A stretch of 6,931 bases of DNA from Nitrosarchaeum sp. (GTDB lineage: Archaea; Thermoproteota; Nitrososphaeria; Nitrososphaerales; Nitrosopumilaceae): the NCBI GenBank assembly GCA_016234975.1, contig JACRND010000062.1, positions 1-6,931 of the forward strand, in the 5' to 3' direction. The position numbers and the translations under genes were made by a program. The notes under the pieces are model-generated. The model saw only the letters and a list, made by a program, of their open reading frames with translations. It was not told where the DNA came from and ran no database searches. Of the stretch, positions 1 to 6,107 are shown piece by piece (the first letter of the stretch is position 1; every line of letters begins with the position of its first letter).

Positions 1-479
1 GCAGATGATAAAATTCCTGTTCTATCTTTATGAATAAGAGATGACACTCCTCTTGCATCAACAAAAATCTTGCATTCAATTTCACCATCACTTGTTCTTA
101 CTCCTTTGTCTGTTGGTTCTTGAAAACTAGTTCTTACTTTGATTACTGCTCCGTTTTTTTGGGCTTGATGTGCTATTTGTTTGTCTAACTCTCTTCTGCT
201 AATCTCTGCGACTTTTTGTTTCTTTGAATTTATCACAAAACTATTTCCATTTGGTGCATGAATTTCTGCAGATTCTATCAAGTGATCAAAAGTTTTTCTA
301 AATGGAACTATGCCAAGCTCCTCCAACCCCGCAGTACTTACTAATCCTCCACAATGCTCTGGCGTGCCAATCTCATAATCTTCTTCAATAACAAGAACAC
401 TGTGATCATTGCTGGCGATTTCTCTTGCACAGATTAATCCCGCAACACTTCCGCCTGCAATTACTACATCAAAGTACAC
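1..479 (-). CDS. Geranylgeranyl-reductase-family FAD-dependent oxidoreductase, N-terminal part
   Basis: The first 159 residues are visible; the gene runs off the left edge. The N-terminus is a Rossmann FAD-binding strand-loop-helix, DVVIAGGSVAGL (residues 4-15), with Ser in place of the third Gly of the usual GxGxxG and an acidic pair (E32, E33) at the end of the next strand. TPEHCGGLVS (39-48) resembles the Cys-Gly-Gly motif of archaeal geranylgeranyl reductases. ISRRELDKQIAHQA (93-106) and VDARGVSS (140-147) fit the family's conserved Arg and second FAD motif. Relatives saturate the isoprenoid chains of archaeal lipids or act on other prenyl substrates, and are membrane-associated. The substrate cannot be fixed because the C-terminal domain is missing. 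The GTG start lies 25 nt downstream of a TTAAATAA box and no in-frame ATG is nearby. It is divergent from pth2. A more general FAD monooxygenase is the alternative. Confidence 0.85.
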   Translation of the reverse strand, partial: MYFDVVIAGGSVAGLICAREIASNDHSVLVIEEDYEIGTPEHCGGLVSTAGLEELGIVPFRKTFDHLIESAEIHAPNGNSFVINSKKQKVAEISRRELDKQIAHQAQKNGAVIKVRTSFQEPTDKGVRTSDGEIECKIFVDARGVSSLIHKDRTGILSS

Positions 480-497
480 ATATTTTGTTTCTTTGTC

Positions 498-510
498 AAT
501 TATTTAATTC
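498..510. promoter_or_regulatory. Shared divergent box A (TATA) between the flavoprotein gene and pth2
   Basis: AATTATTTAATTC reads as TTATTTAA on plus and TTAAATAA on minus. Its centre (about 503.5) lies about 25 nt from the GTG at 479 on the minus strand and about 25 nt from a GTG at 529 on the plus strand. That is the normal box A to transcription-start distance in archaea, so one element may serve both directions. No other comparable TATA is seen in this 67-bp gap. Inferred from position and composition only. Confidence 0.5.
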
Positions 511-546
511 AAAAGTTTTTCATTAAGTGTGTTTTTTGATATCTTT

Positions 547-900
547 ATGGGCGATATCAAACAAGTAATTGTGATTCGAACTGATCTTGAAATGGGAAAA
601 GGAAAGATTGCTGCACAAGTAGGTCATGCCTGTGTTCTAGGTGCTGAACATGTTAGGAAATCTCATCCTGAGTGGTTCAATAAATGGTGGGGCGGTCAAG
701 AAAAAGTTGTACTCAAGGTTTCAGGTATTAAAGAATTACAAGAAGTAAAAAAGCATGCAATTGATTTGGATCTTCCGTGGTCTGAAGTTACAGATGCAGG
801 TCATACTCAAATTGCTCCGGGCACTATAACTTGTATTTCTATTGGCCCAGCTCCTGAGAATCTTATTGATAAAATAACTGGCAACTTGAAACTGCTTTAG
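547..900 (+). CDS. pth2: Archaeal-type peptidyl-tRNA hydrolase (Pth2)
   Basis: This 117-residue cytoplasmic enzyme releases tRNA from peptidyl-tRNA that has dropped off the ribosome. The match to the PTH2 family is full length: KQVIVIRTDLEMGKGKIAAQ (residues 5-24) is the N-terminal signature with conserved Lys18, then GHA (26-28), the strand KVVLKV (53-58), and DAGHTQIAPGT (83-93). Lys18, Asp83 and Thr87 correspond to the residues implicated in catalysis in this family. The start at ATG 547 gives a typical family length. An in-frame GTG at 529 would add six residues (FFDIF plus the initiator) and sits at the ideal leaderless distance from the upstream box, so it is a real alternative. A T-rich stretch just after the stop (912-916) could end transcription. 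Pth2 and TruD genes often lie together in archaea (from memory); here one gene separates them. Confidence 0.95.
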   Translation: MGDIKQVIVIRTDLEMGKGKIAAQVGHACVLGAEHVRKSHPEWFNKWWGGQEKVVLKVSGIKELQEVKKHAIDLDLPWSEVTDAGHTQIAPGTITCISIGPAPENLIDKITGNLKLL

Positions 901-910
901 ATTTTCATTA

Positions 911-918
911 ATTTTTCT
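911..918 (+). terminator. T-rich possible terminator after pth2
   Basis: A five-T run (912-916) lies 12 nt after the pth2 stop and before the next promoter. Archaeal termination commonly uses T-runs without a hairpin. No stem is visible. Confidence 0.3.
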
Positions 919-926
919 TGGAATGA

Positions 927-936
927 GATATAACTT
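927..936 (+). promoter_or_regulatory. Box A of the beta-propeller gene
   Basis: GATATAACTT is centred about 27 nt before the GTG at 957. This predicts a leaderless or nearly leaderless transcript and supports the GTG as the true start. It also suggests that this gene, with truD overlapping behind it, is transcribed separately from pth2. Confidence 0.5.
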
Positions 937-956
937 GGCTTAATATTTTTACAATT

Positions 957-2531
957 GTGAAGAAAAAAGGAGTAATACTTGCTGCATTTTTTGCAACAAT
1001 AATGCTAACCTCTTTGGCTGCCGGAGTATTTCTTAAAAGTACTCCCCAGTCTCAAAATGAAGTAACTACTACTGGTACACCCGCTGATCATTTCCCTGAT
1101 GCTCAACGTGCACAATTCTGTGGTTCGGGAGATGCAAAATCTACAACATTTGTAAAAGAATACACAATTCCAACTGTTTGTACAAATCCTTTGGCAATAG
1201 TTACTGACTATGATGGAAATGTGTGGTTTGCACAAACCAACACTGGTAAACTGGCAAAATTTGATCCTAATGCTAAATCTTTCGCTGAATTTGATAATCC
1301 ATTATGGCCAAAAAATGGTCGCTCTATGATCTGGGGAATTGATTATTCTCCTGACGGTTCGTTGTGGTTTACAGACGAATCTTACGATTCTGTATGGCGA
1401 TTTTCCACGCAAGATGCAAAATATCAACGCATACCTTATCCTTCCGAAGGTAATTCATTACCGCAAAAATTGAAAGTCGATGGTTCACAAATAATAATAA
1501 ATGATTTTACTGGAAACAAAATTACCTTTTTGGATCCTTCTCAGTCTGATGATAACTTGAGATATCTGAATCTGCCTTCTCCTGTTAATGGTTCTGTAAC
1601 TGGAGACTTTGCAATTGATACTCAGAAAAATGTCTGGTATACCAATTGGCTTTTCCAACATGGAGGAGTCTTGATAAAATTTGATCAAGAAAGCTATCGC
1701 AATTCCATAGCCAACGCAAATGAACAATCTCTTCCCCCACTTGATTACATTCAAGTGTTCCAGTTGCCTCTTGAGTTACTTACTCCAAACGGTATGGCCG
1801 TATCTAATGACGGCATGATCTGGTTGGCAGACACATCAAGCTCTGCTATCTTTAAATTTGATCCTGCCACACAACAATTTACTCAATATGTTACATCTGA
1901 TCCAAAAATATCGACATACGGCAACTCTACCGGGCTCATAAAGTCTCCAATATCTAGACCCTATTGGATTAAGACCAATTCTGATGGTAACCTAGTTTTC
2001 AATGAGCAAACTGCAAACAGTATTGCAATTATGGATCCAAAATCTGAATCACTTATAGAATATCTGGTTCCATCAAAAAATCCATCCTGGGGTGACTGTG
2101 ATCCTGATTCTGATTGCGGCCTGGCTCAAGTTTTTGATTTTTCCATGAACGGTGATAAAATCTGGTTTACTGAATGGGTGGAAAATAATATCGGCGTAGT
2201 TGACACTTCTGTTGCACTTCCATTTGGAATTGAACTTGACTCTAAAGATATTTCACTCAAGCCAGGCGAGTCAAAGAACTTGTCTTTTACAATATCTCCG
2301 CAGCAAGACTTGTCTGACGTGTCTCTGATATTATCCGATCCTCACAACTTTTTGAATGTCACTTCAAGCGTATCTGTTCCTTTCCAATTGAATGCTAATA
2401 CTCCTAAACCTGTAGATGTAACAATTTCTGCATCTGATGAGGCAACTCCTGGAACATACAAAGTATTGTTAGGATCTCAAATTGAAGATGTTTCAATAAG
2501 TAAATTTGTTACCGTAACAATTTTGCCGTGA
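957..2531 (+). CDS. Exported Vgb/NHL-like beta-propeller protein with C-terminal Ig-like domain
   Basis: The 524-residue protein starts with KKK and a hydrophobic stretch (residues 5-26), a signal peptide or membrane anchor with no obvious cleavage site, so it probably sits outside the membrane. Residues about 65-420 contain repeated propeller strands of the form DGNVWFAQ (86-93), DGSLWFTD (133-140), KNVWYTN (224-230), DGMIWLAD (285-292), DGNLVFNE (343-350) and KIWFTEW (401-407). Several are followed by a strand ending in KFDP or MDP. This is the virginiamycin-B-lyase-like/NHL/SMP-30 type of six- or seven-bladed fold. Residues about 423-524 form a beta-rich domain with LKPGESKNLSFTIS and a regular TPGTYKVLL strand, like alpha-galactosidase-NEW3 or other Ig-like domains. 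Four cysteines (55, 75, 381, 387) could form extracytoplasmic disulphides. The His-dependent active site of true Vgb lyases is not evident, so antibiotic lyase activity should not be assumed; ligand or substrate is unknown. GTG start; the stop overlaps truD by 4 nt. Confidence 0.85.
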   Translation: MKKKGVILAAFFATIMLTSLAAGVFLKSTPQSQNEVTTTGTPADHFPDAQRAQFCGSGDAKSTTFVKEYTIPTVCTNPLAIVTDYDGNVWFAQTNTGKLAKFDPNAKSFAEFDNPLWPKNGRSMIWGIDYSPDGSLWFTDESYDSVWRFSTQDAKYQRIPYPSEGNSLPQKLKVDGSQIIINDFTGNKITFLDPSQSDDNLRYLNLPSPVNGSVTGDFAIDTQKNVWYTNWLFQHGGVLIKFDQESYRNSIANANEQSLPPLDYIQVFQLPLELLTPNGMAVSNDGMIWLADTSSSAIFKFDPATQQFTQYVTSDPKISTYGNSTGLIKSPISRPYWIKTNSDGNLVFNEQTANSIAIMDPKSESLIEYLVPSKNPSWGDCDPDSDCGLAQVFDFSMNGDKIWFTEWVENNIGVVDTSVALPFGIELDSKDISLKPGESKNLSFTISPQQDLSDVSLILSDPHNFLNVTSSVSVPFQLNANTPKPVDVTISASDEATPGTYKVLLGSQIEDVSISKFVTVTILP

Positions 2532-3724
2532 TACCCAAAATAGATTCTCAAATAGGTATCTCTGTTTATAGTACAAAATTTAATGGAATTGGAGGACGAA
2601 TCAGAACCGAAGCTGAGAACTTTAAGGTAATTGAGGTCATATCTGAGAAATCGTTAAAATCAATTAGTCAGCAAGATGGATACGCTGTTTACAAACTAAA
2701 AAAGAAAAAAATAGATACAAACCATGCCCTCTCTGATATTTTCAGAAAAAAAGGAATTCGATTAAAAGCACTCGGACTAAAGGATGCTTCTGCAATAACT
2801 GAACAATTTGTCTGCTCTGATAACAAAGGCAAGTCTATAGAAAATTACACATCTGACAAATATTCACTTGAAAAAATTGGCTTTGTGAAAAAACCATTAT
2901 CCAAAAAAGACATGATTGCAAATCATTTTAGCATAAAAATCTCTGACTGTATTGGCAACCTCTCTAGCTTTACCGAGTATGATAAAATTCTAAATTTTTA
3001 TGGTTACCAAAGATTTGGTTCCAAAAGACCAGTCACACATCTTATCGGTAAGGCACTTTTACAGCGTAATTTCAAAAAGGCAGTTGAGTTAATCGTCTCA
3101 TTTACATCCACTTATGACTCTAAAGAAAATACAGAGATCAGAGAAAAACTCGTTGACAAATCAAACTACAAAAAATACTTTGAACAGGTTCCACCACAAA
3201 TGGATACTGAAAGAATCGTGCTTCAAGAAATGATTGAGCATGATGATGAGCAAAAAGCAATCCATGCAATACCGTTATCCCTTAGGAGATTCTATATTCA
3301 AGCATACCAGTCTTTTCTTTTCAATCATGCATTAAGTGCCGCATTTGCAGATGGGGAAAATCTCTTTGAGGCACAAGAAGGCGATGTTTGCTATGACCTT
3401 CATGGAATAATTGGAAAATATGTCAAAGGTCTAGACCAACATCTTGCATTGCCTTTTGTAGGATACTCATATTACAAAAAAACCCGCTTTGATTTTCAAA
3501 TATCTAAAATTTTGGAATCTGAAGAGATTGCCCCCAAAGATTTTTTCATCAAAGAAATGCAGGAAATAAGTAGTGAAGGTGGATTCAGACAAGCCGCAAT
3601 ACAATGCACTGATTATTCATTCAAAGATAGTACTGTAGAGTTTACTCTTTCCAGAGGTTCGTTTGCTACGATACTGTTACGTGAAATAATGAAACCTGAA
3701 GATCCGATTCTTGCAGGATTCTAA
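2528..3724 (+). CDS. truD: tRNA pseudouridine synthase TruD
   Basis: The 398-residue cytoplasmic enzyme converts uridine to pseudouridine in tRNA (position 13 in the bacterial enzyme). Family motifs appear in order: LGLKDASAITEQFV (residues 82-95), with Asp86 as the expected catalytic nucleophile; ANHFSIKI (131-138), matching the GNxFxI motif; FYGYQRFGSKRPVTHLIG (157-174); and RRFYIQAYQSFLFNHALS (253-270). The TRUD insert domain follows, then GGFRQA (351-356) and the C-terminal strand FTLSRGSFATILLREIM (372-388). The length fits archaeal TruD. The start is a GTG whose last two bases begin the upstream TGA (GTGA), a typical coupling arrangement. No ATG lies near the N-terminus, and the preceding gene leaves no room for a promoter. 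It is therefore probably co-transcribed with the propeller gene. Confidence 0.95.
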   Translation: MIPKIDSQIGISVYSTKFNGIGGRIRTEAENFKVIEVISEKSLKSISQQDGYAVYKLKKKKIDTNHALSDIFRKKGIRLKALGLKDASAITEQFVCSDNKGKSIENYTSDKYSLEKIGFVKKPLSKKDMIANHFSIKISDCIGNLSSFTEYDKILNFYGYQRFGSKRPVTHLIGKALLQRNFKKAVELIVSFTSTYDSKENTEIREKLVDKSNYKKYFEQVPPQMDTERIVLQEMIEHDDEQKAIHAIPLSLRRFYIQAYQSFLFNHALSAAFADGENLFEAQEGDVCYDLHGIIGKYVKGLDQHLALPFVGYSYYKKTRFDFQISKILESEEIAPKDFFIKEMQEISSEGGFRQAAIQCTDYSFKDSTVEFTLSRGSFATILLREIMKPEDPILAGF

Positions 3725-3740
3725 GATCTCTCCGTACATA

Positions 3741-3746
3741 TTTTTT
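3741..3746 (+). terminator. T-run possible terminator after truD
   Basis: Six consecutive Ts lie 17 nt after the truD stop and before the box A of the next gene. This matches the T-run type of archaeal terminator; there is no hairpin. Confidence 0.35.
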
Positions 3747-3754
3747 CAGATGTC

Positions 3755-3760
3755 TTTAAG
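3755..3760 (+). promoter_or_regulatory. Possible box A of the RAM-domain gene
   Basis: TTTAAG within TCTTTAAGTTAC is centred about 33 nt before the ATG at 3791. Transcription would begin near 3783 and leave a leader of only a few bases. The spacing is longer than for the other genes here, so the call is weaker. Confidence 0.35.
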
Positions 3761-3790
3761 TTACAGTCTCTTTTAGAAAGTGCAATTGGA

Positions 3791-4021
3791 ATGGAAAAAG
3801 CATACATGTTGATTAGCTGTGAAATAGGAGAGGAGCATTCAATTTATTCACAACTAAAAGAAATTCCAGAAATTAAAGATTGCATTATTACTTATGGCAG
3901 CTATGATCTTGTTGTTAAATTTGAAACCGATACTGCAGAAGAAATGAATAAAATTATTTCATCTAAGATTAGAAAGCTAGACAAAATTCGTAGCACGATA
4001 ACCCTCCGTGTAACTGACTAA
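3791..4021 (+). CDS. Stand-alone Lrp/AsnC ligand-binding (RAM) domain protein
   Basis: This 76-residue protein consists only of the alpha-beta RAM fold found at the C-terminus of Lrp/AsnC regulators. It has a first strand KAYMLISCEIG (residues 3-13), a helix with HSIYSQLKEIPEI (16-28), the strand DCIITYGSYDLVVKFE (30-45) carrying the conserved G-x-YD turn, a second helix (48-63), and a last strand STITLRV (68-74). No DNA-binding helix-turn-helix is present. Stand-alone RAM proteins are known in archaea and are thought to bind amino acids or to assemble with full-length Lrp proteins; the ligand is unknown here. The ATG start fits the fold boundary. The stop overlaps the stop of the convergent membrane-protein gene by 4 nt (4018-4021). 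Confidence 0.88.
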   Translation: MEKAYMLISCEIGEEHSIYSQLKEIPEIKDCIITYGSYDLVVKFETDTAEEMNKIISSKIRKLDKIRSTITLRVTD

Positions 4022-4227
4022 GTTTTTTTGATAAAACTCAAACTTACTCCTATTGCCACAATAATACCACCTAAAACAACTATTTGAATTCCATATGTTA
4101 TCCACTGTGGATTTGAATACATAAATGACGATTCTGGTCCCACCATTGACTGTCCCTGAAGATGAAAAATCCCACCCATTATCATGATGCCAATACCTGT
4201 GATTATGATTGCTTTTTTGCCTTTCAT
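4018..4227 (-). CDS. Small two-helix membrane protein, function unknown
   Basis: I do not recognise this 69-residue protein. It begins MKGKK, followed by a hydrophobic helix (residues about 5-22), a polar loop of about 20 residues (PESSFMYSNPQW, 31-42), a second long hydrophobic helix (43-66) and a Lys-Lys-Thr end. By the positive-inside rule both ends should be cytoplasmic with the loop outside. The ATG at 4227 was chosen over a longer 88-residue reading because it places a TTTTTAC box 26 nt upstream, and the extra 19 residues lack the lysine-rich start expected before the first helix. The gene converges on the RAM-domain gene (stops overlap) and diverges from the six-helix membrane protein gene. 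Confidence 0.7.
   Translation of the reverse strand: MKGKKAIIITGIGIMIMGGIFHLQGQSMVGPESSFMYSNPQWITYGIQIVVLGGIIVAIGVSLSFIKKT
4023..4029 (+). terminator. T7 run just after the RAM-domain gene
   Basis: Seven Ts begin 2 nt after the stop codon and would serve as a T-run terminator on the plus strand. On the minus strand the same bases encode the Lys-Lys end of the convergent gene, so the signal lies inside a coding region. Confidence 0.4.
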
Positions 4228-4249
4228 TGCACTTTCTAGGCTTGTACCA

Positions 4250-4256
4250 GTAAAAA
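4250..4256 (-). promoter_or_regulatory. Possible box A of the two-helix membrane protein gene
   Basis: TTTTTAC on the minus strand is centred 26 nt before the ATG at 4227. It is a weaker TATA match than the others but correctly placed, and it helps decide the start. Confidence 0.4.
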
Positions 4257-4303
4257 GGGTAAAGAGAATTGATAATTTGAGCAAATGATTTTTTGACTTG
4301 ATC

Positions 4304-4309
4304 TTTAAT
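4304..4309 (+). promoter_or_regulatory. Box A of the six-helix membrane protein gene
   Basis: TTTAAT within ATCTTTAATGATT is centred about 25.5 nt before the ATG at 4332, predicting a leaderless transcript. It lies between two divergent promoters. Confidence 0.5.
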
Positions 4310-4331
4310 GATTTTCTTCTGATTCTTAAAA

Positions 4332-5021
4332 ATGTACAATTGGGAATATGATGCCTCAGAGTCAGGTGACCGTAAATATCTCAATTTGATATTGTTTGTA
4401 GTATCTGCATCTCTTGCAGTGCTCCTGTTTTTGGTATTTTATCCTCAAATCGAGGCAATAAATCGTGCATCTCCGATTTTAATTAATCTCATGTTTCTTC
4501 CTGCAGCTGCCATCGGATTTCTTTATGGTGTTAGAATCACTGAAAGAGCTGTAAGGCCAAGCGAAATACGCAGTCCTCTCAAAAGATCAATTGTCAAAGT
4601 TTTCTTGTTCTTTTTTGTTATAGGTGGCATGTTTAGTTCTGTTAATTTTGCATTAAATGGTGGCAGTGTAATGCCCGGATACAATATTTTAGAAGACGGT
4701 CTTCTACCTTGGCTAAACGAATACGTGACTGCAAACGGTGGTGCAACATTTCTAATACTTACCAGCATTGCTTTGATGGCGGGAGCTACAAAAAGAATTG
4801 TCGGAATGGATTCCGGATTTGTTAATAGACTGGTGACATGTGTGGGAACTTTTGTTTTCTTTACAATGCTCATACTCAGCTTTACAAAATCTGATCCTAC
4901 TTCTGCGGGTGTATTTTTGTATACATTTTATCAGGCGGGAATTGTTGGTGGTGCATTTTATGCAATGAATAGACTGACAAAAAATCTAAACACTATGGAA
5001 GATTTTGCAAACGGATATTGA
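4332..5021 (+). CDS. Six-helix integral membrane protein, function unknown
   Basis: This 229-residue protein has a short acidic N-terminus (YDASESGD, residues 6-13) and six likely membrane helices near 17-38, 47-67, 86-107, 137-153, 166-184 and 192-211. The loop between helices 2 and 3 is basic (ERAVRPSEIRSPLKRS), as is the short segment TKRIVG after helix 4, which suggests a cytoplasmic N-terminus. The loop at about 108-136 (PGYNILEDGLLPWLNEY) should then face outside. No transporter signature or catalytic motif is seen and I do not recognise the family; it may be lineage-restricted. The ATG start is supported by a box A about 25 nt upstream. Its stop is only 5 nt from the end of the convergent gene. 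Confidence 0.85.
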   Translation: MYNWEYDASESGDRKYLNLILFVVSASLAVLLFLVFYPQIEAINRASPILINLMFLPAAAIGFLYGVRITERAVRPSEIRSPLKRSIVKVFLFFFVIGGMFSSVNFALNGGSVMPGYNILEDGLLPWLNEYVTANGGATFLILTSIALMAGATKRIVGMDSGFVNRLVTCVGTFVFFTMLILSFTKSDPTSAGVFLYTFYQAGIVGGAFYAMNRLTKNLNTMEDFANGY

Positions 5022-5026
5022 AATTA

Positions 5027-5275
5027 TTATTTGTCTAAATCTACGTAAATTCCAGATATCTCGTTGTTGATTCTGTCCCAATATTTTTCACAATCCTTTG
5101 TTTTGAAATCATTTGCTTTACACTCTTTGAAATGAGCAGTGTTTCCTCTCTGAATCTGATCTCCAAAAAGCACGTTTGAGCCTATTGCCAACGCAACAAG
5201 AGCAATTACTGTAAGACTTGCAGCAACTAGAATCATGCCATAACCTACATGGGCACGATTGTGAGGATCTTTCAT
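5027..5275 (-). CDS. Single-pass membrane protein with two-cysteine extracytoplasmic tail
   Basis: I do not recognise this 82-residue protein. A short N-terminus (MKDPHNRAHVG) precedes one hydrophobic helix (residues about 12-33). A hydrophilic C-terminal part of about 45 residues follows, with Cys52 and Cys62 in a setting ECKANDFKTKDCEKYW that could form one disulphide loop outside the cell. The likely topology is N-in, C-out. The ATG start is supported by an AATAAATT box about 27 nt upstream. The gene is convergent with the six-helix protein gene and divergent from the zinc-ribbon protein gene at 5389. A role as a small subunit of a membrane complex is possible, but nothing in the sequence shows it. 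Confidence 0.75.
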   Translation of the reverse strand: MKDPHNRAHVGYGMILVAASLTVIALVALAIGSNVLFGDQIQRGNTAHFKECKANDFKTKDCEKYWDRINNEISGIYVDLDK

Positions 5276-5293
5276 TCAACAAAAATCTAATTC

Positions 5294-5316
5294 TCTTGAA
5301 TTTATTCTTTTCAAGA
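5294..5316. promoter_or_regulatory. Inverted repeat covering a box A: possible operator
   Basis: Arms TCTTGAA (5294-5300) and TTCAAGA (5310-5316) are perfectly complementary and separated by 9 nt. The AATAAATT box of the minus-strand gene starting at 5275 (5299-5306) falls inside. A dimeric regulator bound here would block TBP. A weak RNA hairpin or chance is also possible. Confidence 0.3.
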
Positions 5317-5388
5317 ATTACGATCAAATCTTGGCACTATTTCTCTAATACCAGAAAAAACAAAAGCCAGTGTTCATATCTGTATTTG

Positions 5389-5889
5389 TTGAGTATTCAA
5401 ATTCTCCAGTATGAGTTTCTAGGTCCGATCAAACTCCAAGAATGGGGACCGCCAATGGAAAAAGTAGTATATCTGATAATGTCTCGCCAAAAAGACTCTT
5501 TTAACATAATTTATGCCGGCGACTGCGAGCAGACTTTTGATGAGGGTTTTTTCACAACTCATTCTAGTTTCAAATGTTGGACTGACAACTCTGGCTCTGA
5601 AAAGTCATTATATGTTGCAATCCTTCCCATGTTTGAATCCGGAAACGAAGAGCGAAAAAAAATCTCAGATCTGATCATTGCCCGATATCACCCCGCATGC
5701 AATTTGGAAATCAAGTACAATGTAAAACCTGAATACAAGATACGCCCCAAACCAGATTCACAAAATATATCCGCTAAAACACCATGTCCTTGCTGTGGTT
5801 CTGAGATGAGAGTAGACAGAGTACTTGAAAATACAACGATTATTCGCTGTGTTGAATGCGGTTTGAGTGATACTAAACTTAACTCTTGA
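5389..5889 (+). CDS. Uncharacterised protein with C-terminal CxxC-x17-CxxC zinc ribbon
   Basis: With the TTG at 5389 as start, this is a 166-residue soluble protein. Residues about 8-30 (EFLGPIKLQEWGPPMEKVV) look strongly coding and begin an alpha-beta domain of about 110 residues that includes FNIIYAGDCEQT (38-49), a Cys-Trp pair (63-64), LYVAILPMFES (74-84) and IIARYHPACNLEI (96-108). A linker rich in Pro and Lys (111-131) leads to a zinc ribbon whose ligands are Cys133, Cys136, Cys154 and Cys157. I have only a vague impression that the N-terminal motif recurs in other thaumarchaeal proteins; no function can be assigned. The start is uncertain: the frame is open further upstream, but that part overlaps the divergent promoter. 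TTG 5386 or 5389 is the first reasonable codon, and ATG 5455 would cut off the coding-like EFLGPIKLQEWGPP segment. No clear box A sits 25 nt before 5389. Confidence 0.75.
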   Translation: MSIQILQYEFLGPIKLQEWGPPMEKVVYLIMSRQKDSFNIIYAGDCEQTFDEGFFTTHSSFKCWTDNSGSEKSLYVAILPMFESGNEERKKISDLIIARYHPACNLEIKYNVKPEYKIRPKPDSQNISAKTPCPCCGSEMRVDRVLENTTIIRCVECGLSDTKLNS

Positions 5890-5903
5890 TTTTATTTTGG
5901 ACG

Positions 5904-6071
5904 TTAAACAAATTCATTAATTGAATGAATTTGTCCTTGAACTAGTGCTCTTAACACTTTGACTGAGCCTTTTTGAAATTCATCAGATGCAATAATTTCC
6001 ATTGCATTGATTTTAGACAAAAGATTGTCTAGCTCTTTTCTCATCTCTTCAGCAGGCACATGCTTGTTCAT
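5904..6071 (-). CDS. Small helical protein of 55 residues, function unknown
   Basis: A short ATG frame encodes 55 residues starting MNKHVPAEEMRKELDNLLSK and ending HSINEFV. It has no cysteine, membrane segment or low-complexity stretch. Residues 7-25 and 29-54 look like two amphipathic helices, with a heptad-like run of Leu and Ile, so a small dimeric helical protein is plausible. Support for reality comes from balanced composition, a CATATAG box centred 25 nt before the ATG, and neat packing: its stop is 14 nt from the end of the convergent gene, and its box A sits just past the stop of the next minus-strand gene. I recognise no family. Confidence 0.65.
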   Translation of the reverse strand: MNKHVPAEEMRKELDNLLSKINAMEIIASDEFQKGSVKVLRALVQGQIHSINEFV

Positions 6072-6092
6072 AAAATACACCAAAAGAATTTG

Positions 6093-6099
6093 CTATATG
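6093..6099 (-). promoter_or_regulatory. Box A of the 55-residue protein gene
   Basis: CATATAG on the minus strand is centred 25 nt before the ATG at 6071. This supports a leaderless transcript and the reality of this very short gene. Confidence 0.45.
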
Positions 6100-6107
6100 A
6101 ATTATAG

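Noticed and set aside
957..2531. Streptogramin (virginiamycin B) lyase, an antibiotic-resistance gene
   Set aside because: Only the propeller repeat pattern supports it. The protein is exported, much longer than Vgb and has an extra domain, and the active-site residues could not be recognised.
5218..5388. N-terminal extension of the 5389 gene by 57 residues from an upstream ATG
   Set aside because: The extra sequence lies across the divergent promoter and the start of the minus-strand gene, has poor protein-like composition, and leads into the conserved part without any motif.
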